Below, piece after piece: positions 1-7,226 of a DNA stretch of 25,932 nt. The stretch comes from an uncultured Oscillospiraceae bacterium (GTDB lineage Bacteria; Bacillota; Clostridia; Oscillospirales; Oscillospiraceae), in the NCBI GenBank assembly GCA_910588455.1, contig CAJUPG010000023.1:1-25932 (forward strand). The letters are read 5' to 3'. The notes beneath the pieces were generated by a model. The model made no database searches. It was given only the letters and a program-made list of their open reading frames with translations, and was not told the DNA's origin. Every line of letters starts with the position of its first letter. Within the stretch, counting starts at the first letter, position 1. The translations under genes and the position numbers were made by a program.

Positions 1-1608
1 GGCCGCCTGCACCGGCACCTCGAAGAGCTGGCGGGGGATGTTCTCCTTCAGCTTTTCGCAGATCCGCCGGGCCCGGCCATAGGCCTTGTCCTTATGAACG
101 ATGAAGGACAGCGCGTCCACCTGGTCCCCGTTGAGCAGCAGGTCCACCTTTACCAGTTCGCTGGGCTGGTAGCTGTCCAGCTCGTAGTCCAGGGAGGCGT
201 AGCCCTTGGTCCGGGCTTTCAGGGCGTCGAAAAAGTCGTAGATGATCTCACCGATGGGCATGGAGTAGTGCAGCTCCACCAGATTGGTGTCCAAATACTG
301 CATATCCTTAAAAATCCCCCGGCGTTCCTGGCACATGGGCATAATGTTGCCCACGTAGTCCGGCGGCGCAATGATGGAAACCTTGGCGTAGGGCTCCCGG
401 GCCTCCGCAATGGCGCCGGGGTCCGGGTAGTTGTGGGGGTTGTCCACCCGGACGACGGTTCCGTCGGTTTTGGTGACCTCGTAGATGACGGAGGGCAGCG
501 TCGTCACCAGGTCCAGGTCAAATTCCCGCTCCAGGCGCTCCTGGATAATCTCCATGTGGAGCATCCCCAAAAAGCCGCACCGGAATCCAAAGCCCAGGGC
601 AATGGATGACTCCGGCTCGAAGGACAAGGAGGCGTCGTTCAGCCGCAGCTTTTCCAGGGCGTCCCGCAGGTCCGGGTACTTGGAGCCGTCCTCGGTATAG
701 ATGCCGCAGTAGACCATGGCCTGGGCGGGCCGGTAGCCGGGCAGGGCCTCCGCCGCCGGGACCTCCGTTCCGGTGATGGTGTCGCCCACCCGGGTGTCCT
801 GGACGTTCTTGATGGAGGCGGTGAACCAGCCCACTTCCCCGGCGGTAAGCTCCCGGCAGGACTCCATCCCCAGGGGCTTCAGATAGCCGCAGTCCAGTAC
901 CTGATACTGGGCCCCGGAGGCCATCATTTTCACCCCCATGCCCTTTTTCAGCGTCCCCTCCATCACCCGGAAGTAGACGATAACTCCCAGATAGGGGTCG
1001 TACTGGCTGTCGAAAATCAGGGCCTTCAGGGGCGCGCCGCTGTCGCCGGCGGGGGCAGGGATGTTCTGCACGATGTCCTCCAGTACGGCGGGGATGTTCA
1101 GCCCCTGCTTGGCAGAAATTTCCGGCGCGTCCAGGGCGGGCAGGGCCAGGACGTTTTCAATCTCTTCTTTCACCCGCTGGGGGTCGGCGGCGGGCAGGTC
1201 AATCTTGTTGAGCACCGGGAGTATCTCCAGATCGTGCTCCATGGCCAAGTAGGTATTGGCCAGAGTCTGGGCCTCGATGCCCTGGGAGGCGTCCACAATC
1301 AGCACCGCCCCCTCACAGGCGGCCAGGGAACGGGAGACCTCATAGTTGAAGTCCACGTGGCCGGGGGTGTCGATGAGATTCAGGGCGTATTTCTCCCCGT
1401 CGGGGGCGGTGTAGTCCAGCCGGACCGCCCGGGCCTTTATGGTAATGCCCCGCTCCCGCTCCAGGTCCATATTGTCCAGAAGCTGGCTCTCCATCTGGCG
1501 CTGCTCCACCGCCCCGCACAGCTCGATCAGCCGGTCAGACAGGGTGGATTTGCCGTGGTCGATGTGGGCAATGATGCTGAAATTTCGGATTTTACTTTGG
1601 TCGGTCAT
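1..1608 (-). CDS. lepA: Elongation factor 4 (LepA), 3' end outside the window
   Basis: Ribosome-associated translational GTPase that back-translocates or remodels stalled ribosomes; it acts in the cytoplasm. The start is the ATG at 1608 (MTDQSKIRNFSIIAHIDHGK). The P-loop AHIDHGKST, a switch region with RERGITIK, the G3 motif DTPGHVDF and the G4 motif NKIDLPAAD are all readable. EF-G-like domains follow, including GFRCGFLGMLHMEI. The 536 codons seen fall short of the usual roughly 600 residues, so only the C-terminal LepA-specific tail is missing, cut by the window edge. The SD (AGGAG, 8 nt before the ATG) is built from the stop codon of the upstream XRE gene (TAG GAG), which suggests coupled translation. 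The reading frame is intact over the whole visible part. Confidence 0.97.
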   Translation of the reverse strand, partial: MTDQSKIRNFSIIAHIDHGKSTLSDRLIELCGAVEQRQMESQLLDNMDLERERGITIKARAVRLDYTAPDGEKYALNLIDTPGHVDFNYEVSRSLAACEGAVLIVDASQGIEAQTLANTYLAMEHDLEILPVLNKIDLPAADPQRVKEEIENVLALPALDAPEISAKQGLNIPAVLEDIVQNIPAPAGDSGAPLKALIFDSQYDPYLGVIVYFRVMEGTLKKGMGVKMMASGAQYQVLDCGYLKPLGMESCRELTAGEVGWFTASIKNVQDTRVGDTITGTEVPAAEALPGYRPAQAMVYCGIYTEDGSKYPDLRDALEKLRLNDASLSFEPESSIALGFGFRCGFLGMLHMEIIQERLEREFDLDLVTTLPSVIYEVTKTDGTVVRVDNPHNYPDPGAIAEAREPYAKVSIIAPPDYVGNIMPMCQERRGIFKDMQYLDTNLVELHYSMPIGEIIYDFFDALKARTKGYASLDYELDSYQPSELVKVDLLLNGDQVDALSFIVHKDKAYGRARRICEKLKENIPRQLFEVPVQAA

Positions 1609-1619
1609 ATGGCTCGCTC

Positions 1620-2321
1620 CTATTTCTCTTGTTTCCGGCTGTCGTAGATCCGGTTCACCCGCTCCCCGGTGGTATGAATCACCTGATACAGCGACTGGTA
1701 CAGCACGGGGAAATTCTTGGTCAAGGCCTCGTGGCTCATATCGGGCAGGGGACCCTTCTCCTTCATGTGGGCGGCCAGCGCGTCGGCCAGCTCCGCCTGA
1801 CTGCACTTCATGTCCGCATCGGCCAGCCCCGTCTGGAACTGCCGGGGAGGCATGGAAAAGAAATCCGGGTTGTTGGCCGGATTGATCTGATAAAACTGCC
1901 GGTAGATCTGATACACCGCCGTGGACAGGTAGTTGGCGGCGGCACGGATGGCCCCCCGGCTGCCGCTCTTGCCCATCAGGTCGAACAGCAGGGCCACTGA
2001 GTTCACCAGCAGCTTTTTTGACAGCAGGGCCAGCACCGACCCCTTGAGGGAATTGTCCTTTTCACTGCTGATGTCGTAAAGCTCCTCCGGCTCGATGATG
2101 GTGGTGCCGTCCCGGCTGAGGGTACGGCCCAGCAGAAAATCGGCGGATACTCCGTAGTAGTCGCAGGCCTTTCCCACAAAGGCCAGGCCAGGCTCCCGGA
2201 TGCCGTTCTCATAGTGACTGAGCAGGGCCTGGGAAATGCCCAGGGCCCCGGCCGCCTTGCGTTGGCTGACCCCCTTCTCCTGCCGAAGCAGAGAGAGGGT
2301 TCTGGAAAATTCAGGGCTCAA
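1620..2321 (-). CDS. XRE-family transcriptional regulator with a long C-terminal domain
   Basis: Predicted DNA-binding regulator of 233 residues. Residues about 7-62 form a Cro/C1-type helix-turn-helix (VSQRKAAGALGISQALLSHY, then ENGIREPGLAFV). The remaining roughly 170 residues are mostly helical and match no family I can name; they may sense a ligand or mediate oligomerisation. I chose the TTG at 2321 because GGAGAG lies 6 nt upstream. The ATG at 2378 would place the start inside a good promoter and lacks a ribosome site. The stop is 11 nt before lepA and forms part of the lepA SD, so the two genes are probably one transcript. An inverted repeat flanks the promoter, which suggests autoregulation. 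The targets are unknown. Confidence 0.85.
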   Translation of the reverse strand: MSPEFSRTLSLLRQEKGVSQRKAAGALGISQALLSHYENGIREPGLAFVGKACDYYGVSADFLLGRTLSRDGTTIIEPEELYDISSEKDNSLKGSVLALLSKKLLVNSVALLFDLMGKSGSRGAIRAAANYLSTAVYQIYRQFYQINPANNPDFFSMPPRQFQTGLADADMKCSQAELADALAAHMKEKGPLPDMSHEALTKNFPVLYQSLYQVIHTTGERVNRIYDSRKQEK

Positions 2322-2350
2322 TGCTTTCTCTCCTCTCGGACGCAGCGAAA

Positions 2351-2389
2351 TACGTCTGGTATAGTATAAACGATTCATTACCTGACGTA
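2351..2389. promoter_or_regulatory. Inverted repeat, candidate operator of the XRE regulator
   Basis: The arms are TACGTCTGGTA (2351-2361) and TACCTGACGTA (2379-2389), complementary at 10 of 11 positions and separated by 17 bp. The outer arm overlaps the -35 element and the inner arm lies just downstream of the -10 element of the minus-strand promoter. That is a typical repressor layout, and the adjacent XRE protein is the obvious candidate ligand. The repeat is seen directly; binding is inferred. Confidence 0.6.
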
Positions 2390-2391
2390 AA
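2363..2391 (-). promoter_or_regulatory. Sigma-A-type promoter for XRE regulator-lepA
   Basis: On the minus strand, -35 TTTACG (2391-2386), a 17-bp spacer and -10 TATACT (2368-2363). The -10 is good and the -35 weak. Transcription would begin near 2356, about 35 nt upstream of the chosen TTG start at 2321. Confidence 0.55.
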
Positions 2392-2476
2392 GAGGAAAAT
2401 GCCGTTTTCCCGAAAATTGGCCTGGAATTTTTTCGCCCCTCCTTGGGAAAACTACCAAAAATTTTGCCCCGGCCCC

Positions 2477-2505
2477 TTGCAATTTTCGGCGTAAAATGTT
2501 ACCAT
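2477..2505 (+). promoter_or_regulatory. Candidate promoter for pta
   Basis: -35 TTGCAA (2477-2482), a 17-bp spacer and -10 TACCAT (2500-2505), with an upstream TG (extended -10, TGTTACCAT). The -10 differs from consensus at two positions, so this is moderate evidence. A start near 2512 would leave a leader of about 30 nt. Confidence 0.45.
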
Positions 2506-2542
2506 TATTTTGCTAACACTTCATGGAAGGAAGGATGCCATT

Positions 2543-3529
2543 ATGTTCAAGCAGTTGATCGACATTTTGAAAAAGGACCCCAAAAAGATTGTCTTTACGG
2601 AGGGCAGCGACCCCCGGATTCTGGAGGCCTCCGCCCGTCTGCTCTCCGGTACGTTCCTCACCCCCATCCTCATCGGCAAGGAGGAGGAAATCCGCGCCGC
2701 CGCCGAGGACATCGGCTATAACATCCGGGGCGCGGAAATCTACGACCCGGAGCACTATGGCAAGATGGACGCCATGGTGGAGAAGATGGTGGAGCTGCGC
2801 AAGGGCAAAATGACCGCCGACGAGTGCCGGGATATGCTGAAGCGGGGCAACTATTTCGGTACCATGCTGGTGGCCATGGGCGAAGCGGACGCCCTGCTGG
2901 GCGGCGCAACCTACTCTACTGCCGACACCGTCCGTCCCGCCCTCCAGCTGGTCAAGACCAAGCCGGGAAACAAGATTGTCTCCTCCTGCTTTATCCTGGT
3001 GCGGCCCTACGCCACCGGCGGCAACATGGTGCTGGCCATGGGCGACTGCGCCATCAACATCAAGCCCACTGAGGACGAACTGGTGGAAATCGCCACCGAG
3101 ACCGCCAAGTGCGCCCAGATCTTCGGCGTGGAGCCCAAAATCGCGTTTTTGAGCTACTCCACCTTCGGCTCCGGCAAGGGTGAGGACGTGGACAAAATGC
3201 GCAACGCCGCCGAAAAGACCAAGCTGGCCCTGCCCAACATCCCCGTGGAGGGCGAGCTGCAGTTCGACGCCGCCGTGTCCCCCCGGGTGGCCCAGACCAA
3301 GTGCCCGGATTCTGAGGTGGCCGGCTATGCCAACACCTTTATCTTCCCGGACATCAACGCGGGCAATATCGGTTACAAAATCGCCCAGCGCCTGGGCAAC
3401 TTTGAGGCCTACGGCCCCATTCTGCTGGGCCTGAACGCCCCCATCAACGACCTGAGCCGGGGGTGCAACGCGCAGGAGGTCTACTCTATGGCCATCGTCA
3501 CCGCCGCTCTGGCCGGTGTGAAGGAGTGA
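2543..3529 (+). CDS. pta: Phosphate acetyltransferase
   Basis: Converts acetyl-CoA plus phosphate to acetyl phosphate and CoA, the first half of the Pta-AckA route for ATP formation in fermentation; cytoplasmic. The protein is 328 residues, the usual size of the short bacterial Pta. Family signatures are clear: ALLGGATYSTADTVRPAL, FLSYSTFGSGKG, EGELQFDAA, FPDINAGNIGYKI and the C-terminal LNAPINDLSRGC. I use the ATG at 2543 because AAGGA sits 7 nt upstream; an in-frame upstream ATG at 2510 has no SD. No ackA is present nearby, and the gene has its own promoter and a strong terminator, so it is probably monocistronic. Codon use is strongly biased to C-ending codons, as expected for an abundant enzyme. 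Phosphate butyryltransferase is less likely given these motifs. Confidence 0.96.
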   Translation: MFKQLIDILKKDPKKIVFTEGSDPRILEASARLLSGTFLTPILIGKEEEIRAAAEDIGYNIRGAEIYDPEHYGKMDAMVEKMVELRKGKMTADECRDMLKRGNYFGTMLVAMGEADALLGGATYSTADTVRPALQLVKTKPGNKIVSSCFILVRPYATGGNMVLAMGDCAINIKPTEDELVEIATETAKCAQIFGVEPKIAFLSYSTFGSGKGEDVDKMRNAAEKTKLALPNIPVEGELQFDAAVSPRVAQTKCPDSEVAGYANTFIFPDINAGNIGYKIAQRLGNFEAYGPILLGLNAPINDLSRGCNAQEVYSMAIVTAALAGVKE

Positions 3530-3534
3530 ACCAG

Positions 3535-3570
3535 AATACCCGGACGGCAGAGCCGTCCGGGTATTTTTTT
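3535..3570 (+). terminator. Rho-independent terminator of pta
   Basis: A 14-bp perfect GC-rich stem (arms 3535-3548 and 3552-3565, loop AGA) followed by a run of seven T (3564-3570). It lies 5 nt after the pta stop. Confidence 0.93.
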
Positions 3571-3572
3571 GC

Positions 3573-3773
3573 CTATGGGAAGAGAAAAATTTCCTCAATA
3601 GGGACCCCCACCGCCCGGGAGATGTCCACCGCCAACTTGAGGGAGGGGTTATACTGCGCCTTCTCCAGGCGCATGATGGTCTCCCGCCGCACCCCCACCC
3701 GCGCCGCCAGCTGCTCCTGGGTCATGTTCTGGAAAAGCCGGTATTGTTTCAATCTGCATTCAAACTCTGCCAT
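3573..3773 (-). CDS. Small XRE-family regulator (YozG-like size)
   Basis: A 66-residue protein consisting almost entirely of a helix-turn-helix: MTQEQLAARVGVRRETIMRL then EKAQYNPSLKLAVDISRAVG, ending EEIFLF. The ATG at 3773 is preceded by GAGGAAG at 7 nt. An upstream in-frame TTG at 3788 would overlap the stop of the preceding gene by TTGA, but its spacing to an SD is worse. The gene directly follows the DUF3796-like membrane-protein gene and must be co-transcribed with it. Single-domain regulators of this type commonly pair with a small membrane protein and repress their own promoter. The promoter of this pair carries a long inverted repeat, which fits. What it senses, if anything, is not visible. 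Confidence 0.9.
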   Translation of the reverse strand: MAEFECRLKQYRLFQNMTQEQLAARVGVRRETIMRLEKAQYNPSLKLAVDISRAVGVPIEEIFLFP

Positions 3774-3784
3774 GCCGATCTTCC

Positions 3785-4438
3785 TCAATCCTCGTCCAGG
3801 GTCTCGTCGTGGTCATACCGGTACAGCAGATATTCCGGAAGGAAAATCCCCAGAGCCAGGGCGATGGACAGCACGATCATCACGGCGATCAGGGTATATT
3901 CCAGGCTGCCGAACAGCCTGCCCTGGCTCAGAACCAGCAGGGCGATGAACATGATGGAAAAGCAGATTTTGTAAGAGATCAGCTGGGCCCGGGCGGCGTT
4001 CTCCCGAAAGCGCTCGTCCATGAAGGTCCCGGACATTTTCCCTTCGTAGAAAAACCCGAAAAAGCCGAAGAACAGGAAGAACACAAAGGGGGTCACATCT
4101 CCCCGGGCGGGGTAGCTCCAGAACCCCAAAAAGCCCAAAAAGCCCAGCAGCCCCAAAAGCCCCAGTTTGGGATTCAGCCTGCGGGTCCGGTCCGGCTCGG
4201 CTCCGGCCCGTTTCTTTTGCACGCAGAGGGTGAAAACCAGTGCGAACACATAGCCGCAGAGGAGCAGAACCGACAAAATCATGGGCAGATCCTGGGGAAT
4301 GAACGTATAGCCCCCAAGGTCCACCGGCGTAACCAGCCGGGAGTCGTTGCACACAACCGCGTAGCAGATTGAGGCCAGCAGCGCCGCGACGCAGAAAATT
4401 CCGCAGCCGGTCCAAAATAGTTTCTCATTCTTTTTCAT
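3785..4438 (-). CDS. DUF3796-like membrane protein
   Basis: A 217-residue integral membrane protein of unknown function. Hydrophobic segments are visible at about residues 8-28, 52-72, 92-107, 115-131, 155-172 and 178-198. The centre is a striking run of Leu/Gly/Phe repeats (LGLLGLLGFLGFLGFW), then FFGFFGFFYEGKMSGTFMDE and the charged RFRENAARAQ. These match my recollection of the DUF3796 family (assignment from memory). The ATG has GGAGG 6 nt upstream. The downstream XRE gene begins within 12 nt of its stop. A role as partner or target of that regulator, for example in envelope sensing or peptide resistance, is only inference. Confidence 0.85.
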   Translation of the reverse strand: MKKNEKLFWTGCGIFCVAALLASICYAVVCNDSRLVTPVDLGGYTFIPQDLPMILSVLLLCGYVFALVFTLCVQKKRAGAEPDRTRRLNPKLGLLGLLGFLGFLGFWSYPARGDVTPFVFFLFFGFFGFFYEGKMSGTFMDERFRENAARAQLISYKICFSIMFIALLVLSQGRLFGSLEYTLIAVMIVLSIALALGIFLPEYLLYRYDHDETLDED

Positions 4439-4458
4439 AGAGTGCCTCCGTTTAATGA

Positions 4459-4491
4459 GCTATATTTGTCTCTTGATGGGATAAATATAGC
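4459..4491. promoter_or_regulatory. Inverted repeat, candidate operator overlapping the -10
   Basis: The arms are GCTATATTTGTC (4459-4470) and GATAAATATAGC (4480-4491), complementary at 11 of 12 positions around a 9-bp spacer. The right arm covers the -10 element of the membrane-protein/XRE promoter and the left arm extends past the expected start site. This is a classical repressor position. Confidence 0.65.
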
Positions 4492-4512
4492 ACTTCCCAA
4501 GGCGGATGTCAA
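4484..4512 (-). promoter_or_regulatory. Strong sigma-A promoter for the DUF3796/XRE pair
   Basis: On the minus strand, perfect -35 TTGACA (4512-4507), a 17-bp spacer and -10 TATATT (4489-4484), with TG one base upstream (extended -10). A promoter this strong overlapped by an operator implies a normally repressed unit. Confidence 0.8.
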
Positions 4513-4551
4513 GGGGGAAAACGGGATTTTTTCCGGGGCCCTGTTTTGGTC

Positions 4552-4580
4552 TGGACATTGGTTCCCCAATTGGCTATAAT
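4552..4580 (+). promoter_or_regulatory. Sigma-A promoter for thiI-cinA
   Basis: -35 TGGACA (4552-4557), a 17-bp spacer and -10 TATAAT (4575-4580). It is divergent from the DUF3796/XRE promoter and gives a leader of about 43 nt to the thiI ATG at 4630. Confidence 0.75.
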
Positions 4581-4629
4581 GGGATTATTTCAAGCTTGAT
4601 TTTCACCCGAGGAAAGGATGTATTGCCCC

Positions 4630-5802
4630 ATGCGTGAAATAATTCTGTTAAAATTGGGGGAGCTGGTCCTCAAGGGCCTGAACCGCCGCAGCTTCGAGGA
4701 TAAATTACAGGCCAACCTCCACCGCCGCCTTCACCCCTTCGGCCAGTTCCGGGTGTACACCCGCCAGTCCGCCACCTATGTGGAGCCCATGCAGGACTCC
4801 TGCGACGTGGAGGGGGCCTACGAGGCCCTGAAAAAGGTGTTTGGCATTGTGGGGCTGTCTCTGGCCCGGCCCTGCGAGAAGGACAAGGACGCGATTCTGG
4901 CCGCCGCCCAGGAATTTTTGGGGGACAAGCTGCGCGCCGCCAAAACATTCAAGGTGGAGACCAAGCGGGCGGATAAGGCCTTTCCCATGACCTCCATCCA
5001 GCTCAGCCAGTATGTGGGCGGGGAGCTCCACGAGCGCTACCCCAACCTGACGGTGGACGTACATCACCCGGAGCTTACCGTTTTTGTAGAGGTCCGGGAC
5101 TTTTCCGCCTACGTCCACGCCAGCCCGGAGCCGGGGGCGGGGGGACTTCCGGTGGGCATCAACGGCCGGGCGGCGGCCCTGCTGTCCGGGGGCATCGACT
5201 CCCCGGTGGCCGCCTACATGATCGCCAAGCGGGGAGTAGCCCTGGATCTGGTCCACTTCTTCTCCTACCCCTACACCTCCCAGCAGGCCAAGGACAAGGT
5301 GCTGGAGCTGGCCCGGCTGCTCACCCCCTACACCGGACAGCTCATCGTCCACGTGGTCCCCTTCACCGCCATCCAGGAGGAGCTGCGCCGCTCCTGCCCG
5401 GAGGAGCTGTTTACCATCGTCATGCGCCGGTTCATGATGCGCATTGCTCAAAAAGTGGCGGAGCGCTGCGGGGCCAAGGCCCTGGTCACCGGCGAGAGCC
5501 TGGGTCAAGTCGCCAGCCAGACCATGGACGCCATGCACGTCACCGGGGCGGTGGTGAACCTGCCTGTTCTGCGGCCTGTGGTGGGGATGGACAAGGAGGA
5601 AATCGTCCAGATTTCCCGGAAGATCGGCACCTATGATACATCTATTCTTCCCTATGAGGACTGCTGCACGGTGTTCACCCCCCGGCATCCCCGGCTCAGA
5701 CCGGTGCTGGGTGAGGTGGAGCACGCGGAGGAGAAGCTGGATCTGGACAAAATGGTCCAGGCCGCTGTGGACGGCATTGAGCGCATTCAGATCCGGGGAT
5801 AA
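4630..5802 (+). CDS. thiI: tRNA 4-thiouridine synthase ThiI
   Basis: Adenylates U8 of tRNA and directs sulfur transfer to give 4-thiouridine; in some bacteria it also feeds sulfur to thiamine thiazole synthesis. There is an N-terminal ferredoxin-like region and a THUMP domain over roughly residues 5-165. The PP-loop ATPase signature LLSGGIDSPVA lies at about residue 185. The C-terminus carries LPYEDCCTVFTPRHP. There is no C-terminal rhodanese domain, so a separate sulfurtransferase or cysteine desulfurase would supply the sulfur, as in Bacillus. Start choice: the ATG at 4630 has AAGGA 11 nt upstream and matches the family N-terminus. The ATG at 4618 (four residues longer) has GAGG 5 nt upstream and cannot be excluded. 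No cysteine desulfurase gene is adjacent. cinA follows after 102 nt. Confidence 0.94.
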   Translation: MREIILLKLGELVLKGLNRRSFEDKLQANLHRRLHPFGQFRVYTRQSATYVEPMQDSCDVEGAYEALKKVFGIVGLSLARPCEKDKDAILAAAQEFLGDKLRAAKTFKVETKRADKAFPMTSIQLSQYVGGELHERYPNLTVDVHHPELTVFVEVRDFSAYVHASPEPGAGGLPVGINGRAAALLSGGIDSPVAAYMIAKRGVALDLVHFFSYPYTSQQAKDKVLELARLLTPYTGQLIVHVVPFTAIQEELRRSCPEELFTIVMRRFMMRIAQKVAERCGAKALVTGESLGQVASQTMDAMHVTGAVVNLPVLRPVVGMDKEEIVQISRKIGTYDTSILPYEDCCTVFTPRHPRLRPVLGEVEHAEEKLDLDKMVQAAVDGIERIQIRG

Positions 5803-5904
5803 AAAGACGGTGCGTGACGCGCCGCCTACTCTGATTGAAATACCAATTCTTCCAGCTGTACATATGTCAATCCGGCTGTCAATTTAAATAAGGAGCTGTT
5901 ACCC

Positions 5905-7167
5905 ATGTCCCACACCGTTGAAATCCTGTCCGTCGGCACCGAGCTGCTGCTGGGCAACATCGCAAATCTGGACGCGCAGATTCTCTCCCAGGGCCTGAGC
6001 GAGCTGGGCCTGAACGTTTACTGGCACACCGTCGTGGGGGACAACCCCCAGCGAGCCCGGGAGGCGGTCTCCCTGGCCAAGGAGCGGGCGGACATCATTA
6101 TCACCACCGGCGGCCTGGGCCCCACCTGTGACGATTTGACCAAAAACGTCCTGGCCGAGGCGTTTGGGAAAAAGCTGGTCTATGACGAGGATTCTGCCCA
6201 GCGCATCAAAAGCTACTTCCAACGCACAGGCCGGACCATGACGGAAAACAATCTTCAGCAGGCCATGCTGCCTGAGGGCTGTACCATCCTGGAGAACGAC
6301 TGGGGCACCGCCCCCGGCTGCGCCTTTGAGGCTGAAGGAGTTCACGTTATCATGCTTCCCGGCCCCCCCAGCGAGTGCCGGCCCATGTTCCAATACCGGG
6401 CGGCGCCCTACCTGCAGCAGTTCAGGGAAGGGGTCATCGCCTCCCACACCCTGAAGCTCTTCGGTATCGGCGAGTCCCAGATGGAGGCTCAGCTCCGGGA
6501 GCAGATGAACGCCATGCAGAACCCCACCCTGGCCCCCTACGCCAAGGAGGGGGAGTGCGAGCTGCGAGTGACCGCCAAGGCCGCCACCCAGGAGGAGGCC
6601 CAGGCTCTGCTGCTGCCCACAGTGGAGCAGGTGAAAAAGCTGTTCGGGCCTTTGGTCTACGGGGTGGACGTCCCCTCCCTGGAATATGTGGTGCTGGAGG
6701 GCCTGAAGGCCAAGGGGCTGACCCTGGGCTGCGCCGAGAGCTGCACCGGCGGGCTGATTGCCAAGCGAATCACAGACCTTCCCGGGGCCTCCCAGGCATT
6801 CAAGGGCGGCATTGTCTCTTACACCAATGGGGTGAAAACAAGGGCCTTGCAGGTGCCGGAGGACGTACTGGATCAGTTTGGGGCCGTGTCTGCTCCGGTG
6901 GCGCTGGCCATGGCCCGGGGCGCCCGGCAGGCCCTGGGCTGTGACGTTTCCGTCTCCTCCACCGGAGTGGCCGGGCCGGACAAGGACGACCGGGGCAACG
7001 ACGTGGGCACCGCCTTCGTGGCCATTGCCGCGCCGGAGGGGGAGTACGTCCGGGCCCTCCAGCTGGGGACGCGGCCCATGCGGGAGCGGCTGCGCACCCA
7101 GATCGCCCACCACGCGTTTGATCTGGCCCGGCGGTATCTGGCAGGCCTGCCTTATGAAAATGAATGA
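5905..7167 (+). CDS. cinA: CinA: MoCF-like domain plus nicotinamide-nucleotide amidase
   Basis: A 420-residue two-domain protein. The N-terminal molybdopterin-binding-like domain (about residues 1-170) contains EILSVGTELLLG and TTGGLGPTCDD and in this family has ADP-ribose pyrophosphatase activity. The C-terminal CinA domain (about 255-415), with GCAESCTGGLIAKRI and STGVAGPD, deamidates nicotinamide mononucleotide in pyridine-nucleotide recycling. The ATG has AAGGAG 9 nt upstream. The gene lies 102 nt after thiI with no clear terminator between them, so read-through from thiI is likely. No recA is adjacent, although cinA-recA linkage is common elsewhere. Competence induction is the historical name only; nothing here shows it. 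Confidence 0.96.
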   Translation: MSHTVEILSVGTELLLGNIANLDAQILSQGLSELGLNVYWHTVVGDNPQRAREAVSLAKERADIIITTGGLGPTCDDLTKNVLAEAFGKKLVYDEDSAQRIKSYFQRTGRTMTENNLQQAMLPEGCTILENDWGTAPGCAFEAEGVHVIMLPGPPSECRPMFQYRAAPYLQQFREGVIASHTLKLFGIGESQMEAQLREQMNAMQNPTLAPYAKEGECELRVTAKAATQEEAQALLLPTVEQVKKLFGPLVYGVDVPSLEYVVLEGLKAKGLTLGCAESCTGGLIAKRITDLPGASQAFKGGIVSYTNGVKTRALQVPEDVLDQFGAVSAPVALAMARGARQALGCDVSVSSTGVAGPDKDDRGNDVGTAFVAIAAPEGEYVRALQLGTRPMRERLRTQIAHHAFDLARRYLAGLPYENE

Positions 7168-7173
7168 AGAAAA

Positions 7174-7207
7174 AAATTTACGCCTCCTGAACAGGGGGCG
7201 TAAATTT
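7174..7207 (-). terminator. Terminator of the hydrolase gene, probably bidirectional
   Basis: A 15-bp stem: arms AAATTTACGCC (7174-7184) and GGCGTAAATTT (7197-7207), extended inward with a GAAC loop. On the minus strand it is followed by a T-rich run (7176-7171), giving a good terminator for the gene at 7227. On the plus strand only ATTT follows, so termination of cinA is weaker. Confidence 0.85.
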
Positions 7208-7226
7208 GAATTGTACCACTGTTGAA

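Noticed and set aside
5803..5904. Possible terminator or promoter between thiI and cinA
   Set aside because: The only hairpin has a 6-bp stem (GGTGCG/CGCGCC) and no T-run, and no -35/-10 pair with proper spacing was convincing.
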